NCBI RefSeq assembly: GCF_000518265.1
Contig: NZ_JADG01000010.1
Span: 1 to 64,000, forward strand
Length of the DNA: 64,000 nucleotides
Direction of reading: 5' to 3'
Source of the DNA: Actinomadura oligospora ATCC 43269
Lineage (GTDB): Bacteria > Actinomycetota > Actinomycetes > Streptosporangiales > Streptosporangiaceae
A program made the position numbers and the translations under genes. The notes beneath the pieces are model-generated. The model saw nothing but the letters and a program-made list of their open reading frames with translations, was not told where the DNA came from and ran no database searches. Of this stretch, positions 6,557 to 15,691 are shown piece by piece (position 1 is the stretch's first letter; every line of letters starts with the position of its first letter).

Positions 6557-7545
6557 GAGAGCTTCACCGAGACGTTGCCCCGGTAGGAGCCCCGCAGCAG
6601 GGACAGGAACGCCTCCGGCACGTCCTCGATCCCGCCCTCGACCACCGTCTGCGGGAACACGAAGCGGCCCTCGGACGACCAGGCGCCGAAGTGGTCGCGC
6701 CAGGCCGCGACCTGGTCGGGCGTGTGGTGGCAGGAGAACGGCAGCAGTTCCACACCCTTCGCCTCGGCCGCGGCGCGGTCGGGCCGGGGGAAGCGCTCGG
6801 CCGCACCACCGAGCTGGCTGGACAGCGAGCCGCACAGGGCGAACCGCGCTCCGGGCCGGGCCGCCTGCAACGCGCCCTGGTACTGCTCACCGCCCACGAC
6901 GTCGAAGAAGACCGAGATGCCGTCGGGCGCGAGCTCCCCGAGCCGGTCGGCCGTGGAGCCGTCGTGGTAGTCGAAGGCCGCGTCGAAGCCGAGCTCGTTC
7001 ACCAGGTAGTCGACCTTCTCCGGGCTGCCCGCGCTGCCGATCACCCGCGCCGCGCCGAGGCATTTGGCGATCTGCCCGGCCAGCGAGCCGACACCGCCCG
7101 CCGCGCCGGAGACGAAGACCACGTCGCCCTGGCCGACGCCCGCCACCTCGGCCATCCCGTAGTAGGCGGTGGGCCCCTGCCCGAGGTGGTGGCCGGGGTC
7201 GGCGTACAGGTCGCGGTCGAGCTTGAGGTACGCGTCGGCCGGGCCCGCCGAGTACTCGGTCCAGCCGGTCATCGACTGGACCAGGTCGCCGACCCGGAGG
7301 TCAGGACTGTCCGAACGCACCACGGTTCCGACAGCGGCGACCCCCACCCGCTGCCCCGGCTGCCAGGCCGGAACCGGGATGGTGCAGTCGGCGCGCATCA
7401 GCTCCAGGTAGGTCGCGGCGAGCCCGATCCGGTCGGTCCGCACCAGGACATCGCCGTCCACCTCGGTCTCGGCGACCGTGAAGTGGCCGGGCTCGGGGGC
7501 CCCGGTGACCTGGGCTGTCAGCCGGATCTCACGCGTGATCATCAT
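6553..7545 (-). CDS. NADPH-dependent MDR-family oxidoreductase (quinone/enone reductase type)
   Basis: A 330-residue zinc-free medium-chain dehydrogenase/reductase. Residues 10-115 are the GroES-like substrate domain; the Rossmann segment has VFVSGAAGGVGSLAGQIAK and the IGSAGSPEKVDYLV strand-helix expected of NADPH-binding enone reductases (CurA/PTGR type). No structural or catalytic zinc Cys set is present. Such enzymes reduce the double bond of alpha,beta-unsaturated ketones or aldehydes, often as detoxification. The gene is first of a two-gene operon with the AlkZ-like gene and is transcribed away from a WYL regulator across an 89-bp gap holding a palindrome. Start codons ATG at 7545 and 7542 are equally possible. 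Confidence 0.88.
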   Translation of the reverse strand: MMITREIRLTAQVTGAPEPGHFTVAETEVDGDVLVRTDRIGLAATYLELMRADCTIPVPAWQPGQRVGVAAVGTVVRSDSPDLRVGDLVQSMTGWTEYSAGPADAYLKLDRDLYADPGHHLGQGPTAYYGMAEVAGVGQGDVVFVSGAAGGVGSLAGQIAKCLGAARVIGSAGSPEKVDYLVNELGFDAAFDYHDGSTADRLGELAPDGISVFFDVVGGEQYQGALQAARPGARFALCGSLSSQLGGAAERFPRPDRAAAEAKGVELLPFSCHHTPDQVAAWRDHFGAWSSEGRFVFPQTVVEGGIEDVPEAFLSLLRGSYRGNVSVKLS

Positions 7546-7591
7546 TTCCGTCCCTGCCTCGGTTCTGCCGTCGAGATCGACACTAGAGAGC

Positions 7592-7616
7592 CTTCCGGCC
7601 AGTTTCTGACCGGAAG
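7592..7616. promoter_or_regulatory. Candidate operator of the divergent WYL regulator
   Basis: Inverted repeat CTTCCGGCCA / TGACCGGAAG (one mismatch in 10) with a 5-bp spacer GTTTC. It lies in the short gap between the divergent oxidoreductase and WYL-regulator genes and ends 18 bp ahead of the regulator start. Position and symmetry fit a site for the WYL protein; this is inference. Confidence 0.55.
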
Positions 7617-7634
7617 TCGCGGCAGGATGTGCTC

Positions 7635-8591
7635 ATGGCCAACACCAGCTCACGGACGCTCAGACTGCTCTCGCTGCTGCAGACCCACCGGCACTGGTCC
7701 GGCGGGGAGCTGGCCGACCGGCTCGGGGTCTCCGAGCGGACGCTGCGCCGCGACGTCGAGCGGCTGCGCGAGCTCGGCTACCCGGTCGGCGCCGCGCGGG
7801 GCACCGACGGCGGCTACCAGCTGGCGCCCGGCGCCGTCCTGCCGCCGCTCCTGCTGGACGACGAGGAGGCGGTGGCCCTCGCGGTGGGCGTCGGCGACGC
7901 GGCGCAGAGCGGGATCGCGGGGATGGAGGAGGCGTCGCTGCGCGCGCTCACCAAGGTGGTGCGCGTCCTGCCGCCCCGGCTGCGGGCCAGGGTGGACGCG
8001 TTGCGGGCGACGACCCTCTCGGTCGCCGCGTCCGGGCCGATCGTCGCGGCCGAGGTGCTCACCACGGTCGCCCAGGCCTGCCGGGACGAGGAGCGGCTGC
8101 GGTTCGCCTACACGGGCCGGGGAGCGGCGCCCACGGAACGCGAGGTCGAGCCGCACCGCGTCGTCGCCCTCGGCGGACGCTGGTACCTGGTGGCCTACGA
8201 CCTGGGCCGCCACGACTGGCGCAGCTTCCGTCTCGACCGGCTGACCGGACCGGCGGCGACAGGCGCGCGCTTCCGGCCGCGCGCGCTCCCCGCCGAGGAC
8301 GCCGTGGCCCTGGTCCACGCGGCGAGCGGAGCCCCCGCGCCGTACACGGTCGAGGTCCTCGTGCGCGCGCCCCTCGCGCGGGTGCGGCAGGTGGTCGGCC
8401 AGTGGGGCGCGATCGAACCGCTCGGTGAGGACGCCTGCCGTCTCACCATGACCTCGACCTCACTCGACTGGCCGACCCAGGCGCTGGGCAACCTGGGCGC
8501 CGAGTTCGAGATCCTGGGCCCGCCGGAGTTCGCCGCGCACGTCCAGGAGTGGGGCACCCGCTTCCTCCGCGCCACCAACGCCCCCACGTGA
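7635..8591 (+). CDS. YafY-type HTH-WYL transcriptional regulator
   Basis: A 318-residue regulator. Residues 7-60 form a winged helix (HTH_11) with SGGELADRLGVSERTLRRDV. The WYL domain carries PHRVVALGGRWYLVAYDL followed by WRSFRLDRL; a WCX-like tail follows, ending near RFLRATNAPT. WYL proteins sense small ligands or nucleic acids and often control a neighbouring detoxification or DNA-damage gene. ATG 7635 is preferred over the GTG at 7629 because AGGA lies 7 nt upstream. It is divergent from an oxidoreductase plus AlkZ-like operon, which is its most likely target, through the palindrome at 7592-7616. Confidence 0.88.
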   Translation: MANTSSRTLRLLSLLQTHRHWSGGELADRLGVSERTLRRDVERLRELGYPVGAARGTDGGYQLAPGAVLPPLLLDDEEAVALAVGVGDAAQSGIAGMEEASLRALTKVVRVLPPRLRARVDALRATTLSVAASGPIVAAEVLTTVAQACRDEERLRFAYTGRGAAPTEREVEPHRVVALGGRWYLVAYDLGRHDWRSFRLDRLTGPAATGARFRPRALPAEDAVALVHAASGAPAPYTVEVLVRAPLARVRQVVGQWGAIEPLGEDACRLTMTSTSLDWPTQALGNLGAEFEILGPPEFAAHVQEWGTRFLRATNAPT

Positions 8592-8655
8592 CCGACGCCC
8601 CCACGTGACCGACGCCCCGCGTGGCCGTTGCGCCCGGGGGACCGGCCGCCGCCTG

Positions 8656-10044
8656 TCAGCCGGGCGACGTGGCGGGGGGAGGGGTGGCCGTCACGGCAGG
8701 CGAGGTCGTCGGCGCGCGCCAGCGGCCCAGGACGCGGGCGACGGACGACGGCGCGAACAGCGCCGCGGGCGGGGCGTTCATGCCGAACACCCGGAAGATC
8801 GTCCGGCAGGTCGCCGGGTCGACGTTGCCCGCCGCCACGACGTGGTTCATGTACTGGTGCAGCAGCTTGACCATCGCCCCCGGCGGACGGCCCTCGGTCC
8901 ACGGGAAGCGCAGGTCCTCTCCGGTGGCCAGGCCCCACGCGTCGGCCGACTGCGCGGCGGCCACGCGTTGCAGGCGCCGGGCGTCGCGGTGGATCCGCGC
9001 GGGATCCATGCCGTCGATCGCGTCGGCGACGGCCTTGGCGGACATCGCGCCGACCGTCATGCCCTGGCCGTAGACGGGGTTGAAACGGCACAGGGCGTCG
9101 CCCAGGACCAGGAAGCCGCGCGGCCACCGGCTCAACGACTCGTAATGGCGCCATTCGTTGGCGGTGTTGCGGAACGCCTGCGCGTCCGACAGGGGCTCGG
9201 CCTCCCGGAGCGCCTCGTACAGGACGGGACTGCGCAGGCTGCGCGCGTAGGCGAGGAACTGGTCGTCCTTGGTGGGCGGGACGTGCTCGCCGCAGCCCAG
9301 CAGGGTGGCGATCCAGCGACCGCCCTCGACGGGGACCAGCACGCCGCCGCGAGGCGTGTCCGGGCTGGTCTGGATGTAGATGGCCTTCCAGTCCCGCGCG
9401 GCGGAGTCGGGCAGCTTGTAGTACCGGCTGGAGTAGCCGAATCCCGCGTCGTAGCGCTCGACCGCCGGGGCGGGGTACCCGAGTTCGGCCAGCCACGTGG
9501 TGGCGTCGGACCGGCGTCCGCTGGCGTCGGCGACCAGGCCCGCGGTGAGGGTCCGCGGTTCGGAGGAGCCCGCGGCGCGCACGAGGACGCCCCGGACGCC
9601 GTCCCCGCCAGGAGTGGCGAGCAGTCCCGTGACCTGGCTGCCCTCCAGGAACTCGACACGCCCGTCCTCGCCCGCCATGCGCCGCAGGACCCAGTCGAGC
9701 AGGACCCGGCTGCACGTCAGGTCGGCGGTGCCCGAGACCCTGGGGAACCAGCCGACGGGGCTCAGCCACAGGAAGTCCCGGGGGACGGTCAGCCGGTGGG
9801 CGCCGTGGTCGGCGAGTTCCCGGGTCACCCCCGGGAGCAGGTGTTCGGCGCTGTCGATGCCGCGCTTCCAGAACGCGTGGATCTGCGGGGACTGCGGAAC
9901 CCCGGGACGGAACGCCGCCTCCTGCGGCAGCGCGTCGCGCTCGACGACGGTGACGCGGGCGAAACGGCGGGCCAGCGCCCGGGCGGTGAGCACCCCGGTG
10001 ACACCCGCGCCGATGACGATCGCGTGATCGTCGACATCTCCCAT
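8656..10044 (-). CDS. FAD-dependent monooxygenase/oxidoreductase (PHBH-like)
   Basis: A 462-residue flavoprotein. The N-terminal Rossmann fold starts HAIVIGAGVTGVLTARALA (GxGxxG), followed after the strand by the acidic residue that binds ribose (VVERD). The second FAD motif GFLVLGDALCRFNPVYGQGM lies at about residue 320, as in aromatic hydroxylases and polyether epoxidases. The C-terminal ~20 residues are Pro/Thr/Ala-rich and disordered. Start 10044 has GGGGAGG at good spacing. It stands alone between convergent WYL and same-strand DUF4126 genes, so the substrate cannot be inferred. Polyketide epoxidase-like relatives exist, but no biosynthetic cluster is seen here. Confidence 0.82.
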   Translation of the reverse strand: MGDVDDHAIVIGAGVTGVLTARALARRFARVTVVERDALPQEAAFRPGVPQSPQIHAFWKRGIDSAEHLLPGVTRELADHGAHRLTVPRDFLWLSPVGWFPRVSGTADLTCSRVLLDWVLRRMAGEDGRVEFLEGSQVTGLLATPGGDGVRGVLVRAAGSSEPRTLTAGLVADASGRRSDATTWLAELGYPAPAVERYDAGFGYSSRYYKLPDSAARDWKAIYIQTSPDTPRGGVLVPVEGGRWIATLLGCGEHVPPTKDDQFLAYARSLRSPVLYEALREAEPLSDAQAFRNTANEWRHYESLSRWPRGFLVLGDALCRFNPVYGQGMTVGAMSAKAVADAIDGMDPARIHRDARRLQRVAAAQSADAWGLATGEDLRFPWTEGRPPGAMVKLLHQYMNHVVAAGNVDPATCRTIFRVFGMNAPPAALFAPSSVARVLGRWRAPTTSPAVTATPPPATSPG

Positions 10045-10310
10045 GACCGGCCTCCCCTTTCGCGCGCGGGCCCGCCCGGCTCGCGCGCGGGCCGCCGCCT
10101 TCGTGGTGGACGCGCCGCCTCGTCAGCACGACGCACGGCACTCCACTGATCACTGTGAGCGTTGCCTCCTGCCAGGATGGGACCTGCCCGAGAGCGGGTC
10201 AACGGAGATCAGGTGAGCCTGGTGTCACCCGCTGATCACAGGGATGCGGCCGGTGTCCTGGTGTCCGTCACCCGGGAAGGCGCGTTCGCCCACGCGCGTC
10301 CGTATGGAGG

Positions 10311-10907
10311 TCAGGCGGCTGTGGTGGCGCGGTTGCGGCGTCGTCGGCGGCGGGCTTTGCGCAGGAGGCGGACGGCGACGTAGGCGAACAGGAGAAGGGC
10401 GACCAGGGCGAGGACCGGCGCGAGGATCGCGAGGAGGCTCATGCCGAGGGACGCGACGTCCTCGACGACGCTGACCACCGGCGCGCCGGCGCCGAGCGTC
10501 CCGGCGTTGACCACGGGACGCACGCTCGCCTTGGTCGCGTGGACGAGGAACGCGACCACGATCCCGAGCACCCACCCGATCCACGGGTGGTCGTGCATGA
10601 AGGTGGACGAGTCGACCTTGGACGCGGCGTCGGTCGCCGCGAAGGCCGCGCCACCGGCGGCGGGCCGGACGAGGGTCTGGACGGCGTCGTTGACGGTGTC
10701 CACGACGGGCACCTTGTCGAGGATGACCTCGGTGGCGAGCAGCAGCGCGATCCCGGTGAGCACCCAGCCGTTGGTCAGCCACGCGAACGACTCCGGCAGG
10801 TGCAGCGCGCCGGTGAAGCGGGCCAGCAGTCCCACGAGCAGCAGCGGGATGTAGGCGTTCAGGCCCGCCGCCGTGGACAGGCCCAGCCCCGTCAGAACCG
10901 CCAGCAT
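10311..10907 (-). CDS. DUF4126 family membrane protein
   Basis: A 198-residue polytopic membrane protein. It begins MLAVLTGLGLSTAAGLNAYI, typical of DUF4126, then has hydrophobic spans at about 18-30, 48-68 (WVLTGIALLLATEVILDKV), 108-125 (HPWIGWVLGIVVAFLV) and 155-180, and an Arg-rich C-terminus (RLLRKARRRRRRNR) that should face the cytosol. The family is widespread in bacteria without a settled function. Start 10907 is set by the conserved N-terminus. The gene is divergent from the secreted hydrolase gene starting at 11121, with a 213-bp gap. Confidence 0.8.
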   Translation of the reverse strand: MLAVLTGLGLSTAAGLNAYIPLLLVGLLARFTGALHLPESFAWLTNGWVLTGIALLLATEVILDKVPVVDTVNDAVQTLVRPAAGGAAFAATDAASKVDSSTFMHDHPWIGWVLGIVVAFLVHATKASVRPVVNAGTLGAGAPVVSVVEDVASLGMSLLAILAPVLALVALLLFAYVAVRLLRKARRRRRRNRATTAA

Positions 10908-11120
10908 CCCTCGCCGCCCCCGTGAGTGTGTTCTTACCCGCCGGTGATTCCGACCAGCCGTGCTCGGATCAGATGTTCCCCGGGCCCCGTCCGGTTCCAC
11001 CTGGGGTTTCGCCGGGACGCCACGGCGCGTGGCGGGAAAATTCGGATCTACTGTGTAAAGGTGGGAACCCGGGGACGCCTACGATCGTCAAGCATGACGG
11101 GACGAGGGACAGGGAGGACG

Positions 11121-12179
11121 ATGGCGGGGCCGGGGACATGGCCGGCACGGGTGAGAGCCCGTTTCGGTGATCGGGGTCTCGCCGTCGCCCTCCTTCTCGC
11201 GCTTCTCGCGGCGGCGATCGTGCCGCTGGTGGCGCTGCCCGCCGTCCGGTGCGAGGTGTTCGGCGCCGGGTGCCGCGCCCCGCTGCCGAGCGTCCAGGCC
11301 CACACCGCCGCGCGCGACCGCGACCAGCCGCTCAGCCCCGCCGCGGCCGCCACCCGAGGCGCCTACGTCGCGCTCGGCGACTCCTACTCGTCGGGCGTCG
11401 GCGCCGAGGCGGGCCTCTCCGACCAGAACCCGCTGAGCCAGTGCCACCGGACGTCCCGGGCGTACTACCACACGGTCGCCAAGGCCTTCCGGTTCGCGGG
11501 CGGCAGCTCGTTCTGGGCCTGCTCCGGCGCGACCACCGGCGACGTCCGCGGCGGACGGGCGGGCGAGCCGTCCCAGCTGAACCGGGTGGGCGCGGGCACG
11601 AGCCTCGTCACGATCAGCGTCGGCGGCAACGACATCGGCTTCTCCAAGATCATGGCGGGCTGCGTGGTCAAGCTCCCGTGGTCGAAGTCCTGCGAGAAGC
11701 AGGGCGGCGACATCGCCGACCGGATGGCCGCGCTGCGAGAGTCCCTGCCCCGGCTGATCACCGAGATCACCGGGCGCGCCCCGCGCGCCCGGGTGATCGT
11801 GATGGGCTACCCGCGGCCGTTCTCGGAGATCTCGGTGAACGGCGGCGACAACCTCACGCTGGACGACCAGCGCTGGCTGAACGGCCGCGCCCGCGACCTG
11901 AACGAGCTCATCCGGCAGTCCGTGGCCGAGGCCGACCAGCACGTCGCCGCCACCCGGGGGCAGGGCAGCGTCGAGTTCGTCGACGCCTACAACGCCTTCT
12001 CCGGGCACGAGGCGGGCAGCTCCGACCCGTACATGAACGGCCTGTCGGTGAACCTGGGCGCCCTGTCCGCCGAGCCGCGCAGCTACCACCCGACCGTCAA
12101 GGGCCAGGACGCCCTCGCCAGGCTCTTCGTCGACCAGATCAACAAGGGCCCCGGCCGCCCCCTCAACCAGTTCACCTGA
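11121..12179 (+). CDS. Secreted SGNH/GDSL hydrolase (SEST-like lipase/esterase)
   Basis: A 352-residue hydrolase with a membrane-anchor or signal segment at about 20-40 (LAVALLLALLAAAIVPLVAL). Block I is VALGDSYSSGVG with nucleophile S88; block III is TISVGGNDIGFSKI; the catalytic His is in SYHPTVKGQ near the C-terminus. Paired cysteines suggest disulfides, as in Streptomyces scabies-type esterases. It probably acts outside the cell on esters or lipids. ATG 11121 follows AGGGAGG but with short spacing; ATG 11094 in the same frame is an alternative. The gene is convergent with the nitronate monooxygenase gene. Confidence 0.87.
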   Translation: MAGPGTWPARVRARFGDRGLAVALLLALLAAAIVPLVALPAVRCEVFGAGCRAPLPSVQAHTAARDRDQPLSPAAAATRGAYVALGDSYSSGVGAEAGLSDQNPLSQCHRTSRAYYHTVAKAFRFAGGSSFWACSGATTGDVRGGRAGEPSQLNRVGAGTSLVTISVGGNDIGFSKIMAGCVVKLPWSKSCEKQGGDIADRMAALRESLPRLITEITGRAPRARVIVMGYPRPFSEISVNGGDNLTLDDQRWLNGRARDLNELIRQSVAEADQHVAATRGQGSVEFVDAYNAFSGHEAGSSDPYMNGLSVNLGALSAEPRSYHPTVKGQDALARLFVDQINKGPGRPLNQFT

Positions 12180-12240
12180 CCGCCCGAGCGCCCGAGCGCC
12201 TGACCGCCCGGCCCTCCGAGCGTCCGGCGGGTTCCACGGG

Positions 12241-13392
12241 TCAGTCGGCGGTTCCGGTGATGCGGTCGAGGCGTTCGACGGCGTCCGCGAACTCCTCGAT
12301 CATGTCGTAGACGACCTGCCGGGCGGGCCGGACGGTGTTCATGAGCCCGACGCACTGCCCGACGAAGTAGTTGGCCAGGTCGCGGGCGCCCTCGTTGCCG
12401 GACTCGGCGACCTTGGTGATCTGCCGCATCGCGCCCTCGGCGACGATCATCTGGAGCGGCATGCCGAGTGGGCCGGGGGAGGCCGCCGACTCCCACTCGT
12501 CCGTCCAGGCGGAGCGGAGCTGCCGGGCGGGCTTGCCGGTGCGGGACCGCGACCGGACGGTGTCCCGGGACGTCGCCGCGAGCATCTTGGCCTTCACGGC
12601 GGGGGACGTCTCGGCCTCCTCGGTGGTGAGCCAGACCGAGCCGCACCAGACCCCGGACGCGCCGAGCGCGAGGGCCGCGGCCATCTGGCGTCCGGTGGCG
12701 ATGCCGCCCGCGGCGAGGACGGGCAGCGGCGCGACGGCGTCCACCACCTCGGGGACGAGCACCATGGTGGAGATCTCGCCGGTGTGGCCGCCCGCCTCGC
12801 CGCCCTGGGCGACGATGAGGTCGACCCCGGCGGCGACCTGGCGGCGGGCGTGCTCGACCGTGCCGACGAGCGCGGCGACCGGCACTCCGGCGGCCTTGGC
12901 GCGTTCGACCATGAGCGGGGGAGGGGTGCCAAGGGCGCTGGCGATGAGCCCGATCGGGTGGGCGAGGGCGACGTCGATCAGCTCGGTCGCGCCGCGCGTG
13001 GTGACCTGCGTTCCGCCGCGTCCGCCCGCGCGCTTGGCGGCCTCGAAGTCGGGCAGTGGCACGCCGTACTTCTCGAACAGGCCGAACAGGAACTCCCAGT
13101 GCTCCCGGGGGACGGCCGCGAGCATGGTGTCGAGGCCGCCGTCGCCGCGCGAGGCCCGTTCGGCGGACTCGTCGATCTTCGCCGGGACGAGCACGTCGAC
13201 GCCGTAGGGCCGTCCGCCGACGTGGTCGTCGATCCAGCGCAGCTCCTCCTCGAGCCGTCCGGGCGTGTAGGCGACGGCGCCGAGGACGCCGAGGCCGCCG
13301 GCGTTGGTGACGGCGGCGACCACGTCGCGGCAGTGGGAGAAGGCGAAGAGGGGGAACTCGATGCCGAATCGCTCGCAGACGTCGGTGCGCAT
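12241..13392 (-). CDS. Nitronate monooxygenase family flavoprotein
   Basis: A 383-residue TIM-barrel FMN enzyme of the 2-nitropropane dioxygenase/nitronate monooxygenase family. The FMN/phosphate site is seen in LPVLAAGGIATGRQMAAAL, and the conserved catalytic-loop pattern in IVAQGGEAGGHTGE. The N-terminus FPLFAFSHCRDVVAAV-TNAGGLGVL is the usual first barrel strand. Members oxidise nitronates or related carbanions; some in actinobacteria act on acyl-thioester or enone substrates. The start has no ribosome site, but a -10-like TACCGT lies 7 nt ahead of the ATG (13400-13405), so the message may be leaderless. It follows the geosmin synthase gene on the same strand with a 25-bp gap. Confidence 0.87.
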   Translation of the reverse strand: MRTDVCERFGIEFPLFAFSHCRDVVAAVTNAGGLGVLGAVAYTPGRLEEELRWIDDHVGGRPYGVDVLVPAKIDESAERASRGDGGLDTMLAAVPREHWEFLFGLFEKYGVPLPDFEAAKRAGGRGGTQVTTRGATELIDVALAHPIGLIASALGTPPPLMVERAKAAGVPVAALVGTVEHARRQVAAGVDLIVAQGGEAGGHTGEISTMVLVPEVVDAVAPLPVLAAGGIATGRQMAAALALGASGVWCGSVWLTTEEAETSPAVKAKMLAATSRDTVRSRSRTGKPARQLRSAWTDEWESAASPGPLGMPLQMIVAEGAMRQITKVAESGNEGARDLANYFVGQCVGLMNTVRPARQVVYDMIEEFADAVERLDRITGTAD

Positions 13393-13417
13393 GTGGCCGA
13401 CGGTACTTCGCCGAACG

Positions 13418-15607
13418 TCATTCGGTCCAGGGGGTCTCGTGGTACCGGCGGATCAGGTGCTCCTCGCCGTAGCGGTGCGTTTCGCGGTGCCAGTTGAGGA
13501 CGCCCGCCATCCAGTCCTGCAGCTTCCGGACGAACTCGCCGAGCGCCGCGCGCGCCGGGTTCGGCAACTCCATGTCGTCGCACAGGACGGGCAGCTCGTT
13601 CGCCACGACGTGCTGGAACTGCCGTATCCGCGACGCCGTCAGGTCGGCGACGATCCGCAGCGCCGTCGGATGGTCGCAGCCGAAGAAGTTCTGGACGACC
13701 AGCACCGTGTTGTGCAGCTCGTTCTCGAACTCGATCTCCTTCTGGTAGGAGAACACGTCGTTGATCATGCATCCGACGTCGGCGGCCGAGTTGACCAGTG
13801 ACTGGACCGGGCCGGTGGCGAACAGCTCGTCCGGGAGCACCGCGTCCTTGCCCGTGCGGGTCAGGCTGATCGTGAGATCCGCGCCGAAGGTGCGGCGGTT
13901 CATCTCCATGTAGTCCACCGGGTCGGGGACGCGGTTCTGGAGCTGGTTGCCCAGCTCCCACAGCCAGCTCTCGAGCATCGTGTCGACCGCGGCGCGAAAC
14001 CGGCGGCGTTCCTCGAGCGACATCGACGCGGCGGTCCGGCGCCACAGGTCGGCGAGGCCGCGTTCGAGCGCGCTCCGCGGCTGCGGGACGGGTGTCCCGT
14101 CGTCCACGGGCATGAAAAGCTCCAGCCGGGCGTTGGCGGCGCGCGCCCCGGCGATGTCGCGGGTGCGGCCGAACACCGACGGGTAGTAGTCGTCGGCGTA
14201 GGTGCCCCAGGTGAGCCACTGGGAGTTGAGGTCGAGCATGCCGGACTCGGCGTCCGGCGCGAGCCCGGCCGCGCAGAGCGCGAAGTCGAAGCCGGAGACG
14301 AGCCCGGCGTTCCACACGTCCGAGCCGGGGACGCCGGGCTCGGCGCGCAGCATGCCCATCCGCTCGGCCCAGTCCAGGAGGTTGGCGCGCGCGTCGTCCA
14401 GGTGCGGGTTGAGGGTCAGCGCGAACGGAAGGTCGATGTCGGGGATGATCGACGGCCCGACCCGGCTCGGCACGTGCGCGTACTTGCGGAGGCGGGCGAC
14501 GGCGGGCGGCCCGAACAGGGACCGGACGTCCAGTCCGCTCATCCCGAGCCCGGCGGTGCCCGGGAGGGTGAGGCGCGTCGCGTCGTCGGCCTCCAGCGCG
14601 CCGCGGTTCATGTAGCGGGAGGACCGCAGGTGCCACTCCTGCCCGCCCGCCTGCCAGTCCTGGAGGCCCTTGACGTAGGCGCCGACGCGCGCGACCTCGT
14701 CCGGGGTGAGGGCCTCGTCGACGCACAGCGCCGGGACCTCGGTGAGCGCGGTGTGCTCGAACTGCTGGATCCGGGACGTGAGGATGTCGTTGACCGCGTC
14801 GGCCGCCTCCTGCGTGCCGCAGTCGAAGAACGTCTCCAGGACCAGGACGCCGTTGCTGAGCTCGCCCTCGTCCTCGACCTCGCGCTGGTAGGAGAACAGG
14901 TCGTTGCGCAGGTGGACGGCATCGGAGAACGCGTCGCGCAGCACCGCCATCGGCCGCGACCCGGCGACCCGCGCGGGGAGCTCGGCGTTCGCGGCGTGCT
15001 CGACCAGGCACGCCGACCACGGCGCGCCGCCGACCCGGCGGCGCATCTCGATGTACTCGATGGGGTTGGAGATCCGGTGCGCGTTCATGTTCGACAGCTC
15101 CCACAGCGACTCGTTCATCGCCTGGAGGGAGTGCGCGGTGAACCGTTCGCGCCACGCCGGTGACATCGCCGGGACGGTCCGCGCCCACAGGTCGGCGAGG
15201 CCCGCCTCCACCGGGTTGGACGGCTCGGGCACGGCGCTCATGTCGCCGTCCAGCGGCATGAACAAGGGCAGCCGCGCCAGATGGTCGCGGCCGCCCTCGC
15301 GGTCACCGGTGCGCTTGAAGCGCTCGACGAAGTGGTCGTCGAAGAAGAACACCCACACGTACCAGTCGGTGATGAGCGCGAGCTCCCCGGCGTCGCAGTC
15401 GGGGTGGGTGTAGGCGCACAGCATCGGGTAGTCGTGCGCCTCCAGGTCGGCCTGCTCCCAGACGCCCGAGCCCTCCAGCATGCCCATCGCCCGCGCCCAG
15501 GGCACCGAGTGGGCGCGGGCGGCTTCGAGGTTCGGGTTCAGCCGCGCCGGATAGGCGGAGTAGAACCTCGGCAGCTGGAACGGCTGTGTCGTGCCGGCCA
15601 CGCCCAT
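13418..15607 (-). CDS. geoA: Germacradienol/geosmin synthase (two-domain terpene cyclase)
   Basis: A 729-residue bifunctional sesquiterpene cyclase of the usual length. The N-terminal half, which turns farnesyl diphosphate into germacradienol, has the metal motif DDHFVE (90-95) and the NSE-type NDLFSYQRE (235-243). The C-terminal half, which converts germacradienol to geosmin, has DDYYP (472-476) and NDVFSYQKE (616-624). Both halves carry their expected metal sites, so geosmin production is predicted. ATG 15607 starts the canonical PFQLPRFYSAYPARLNPN region. A candidate promoter with an 8-bp inverted repeat around the -10 lies just upstream. The enzyme is cytosolic and the product volatile. 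Confidence 0.96.
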   Translation of the reverse strand: MGVAGTTQPFQLPRFYSAYPARLNPNLEAARAHSVPWARAMGMLEGSGVWEQADLEAHDYPMLCAYTHPDCDAGELALITDWYVWVFFFDDHFVERFKRTGDREGGRDHLARLPLFMPLDGDMSAVPEPSNPVEAGLADLWARTVPAMSPAWRERFTAHSLQAMNESLWELSNMNAHRISNPIEYIEMRRRVGGAPWSACLVEHAANAELPARVAGSRPMAVLRDAFSDAVHLRNDLFSYQREVEDEGELSNGVLVLETFFDCGTQEAADAVNDILTSRIQQFEHTALTEVPALCVDEALTPDEVARVGAYVKGLQDWQAGGQEWHLRSSRYMNRGALEADDATRLTLPGTAGLGMSGLDVRSLFGPPAVARLRKYAHVPSRVGPSIIPDIDLPFALTLNPHLDDARANLLDWAERMGMLRAEPGVPGSDVWNAGLVSGFDFALCAAGLAPDAESGMLDLNSQWLTWGTYADDYYPSVFGRTRDIAGARAANARLELFMPVDDGTPVPQPRSALERGLADLWRRTAASMSLEERRRFRAAVDTMLESWLWELGNQLQNRVPDPVDYMEMNRRTFGADLTISLTRTGKDAVLPDELFATGPVQSLVNSAADVGCMINDVFSYQKEIEFENELHNTVLVVQNFFGCDHPTALRIVADLTASRIRQFQHVVANELPVLCDDMELPNPARAALGEFVRKLQDWMAGVLNWHRETHRYGEEHLIRRYHETPWTE

Positions 15608-15626
15608 GGACGGATCACCCCTCGCT

Positions 15627-15664
15627 CGCGCCGGAAAAATACGGTCCCGGCGCGCATTCTTACA
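15627..15664 (-). promoter_or_regulatory. Candidate geosmin synthase promoter with inverted repeat around the -10
   Basis: On the minus strand TGTAAG (15664-15659), a 17-bp spacer and TATTTT (15641-15636) form a weak promoter about 30 bp ahead of the ATG at 15607. An 8-bp perfect inverted repeat, CGCGCCGG at 15627-15634 and CCGGCGCG at 15647-15654, brackets the -10. This is a plausible operator controlling geosmin synthesis; the -35 is poor, so a developmental sigma factor could be used instead. Confidence 0.45.
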
Positions 15665-15691
15665 GAGAGTGACGATTGCCCGGTGGTGAGA

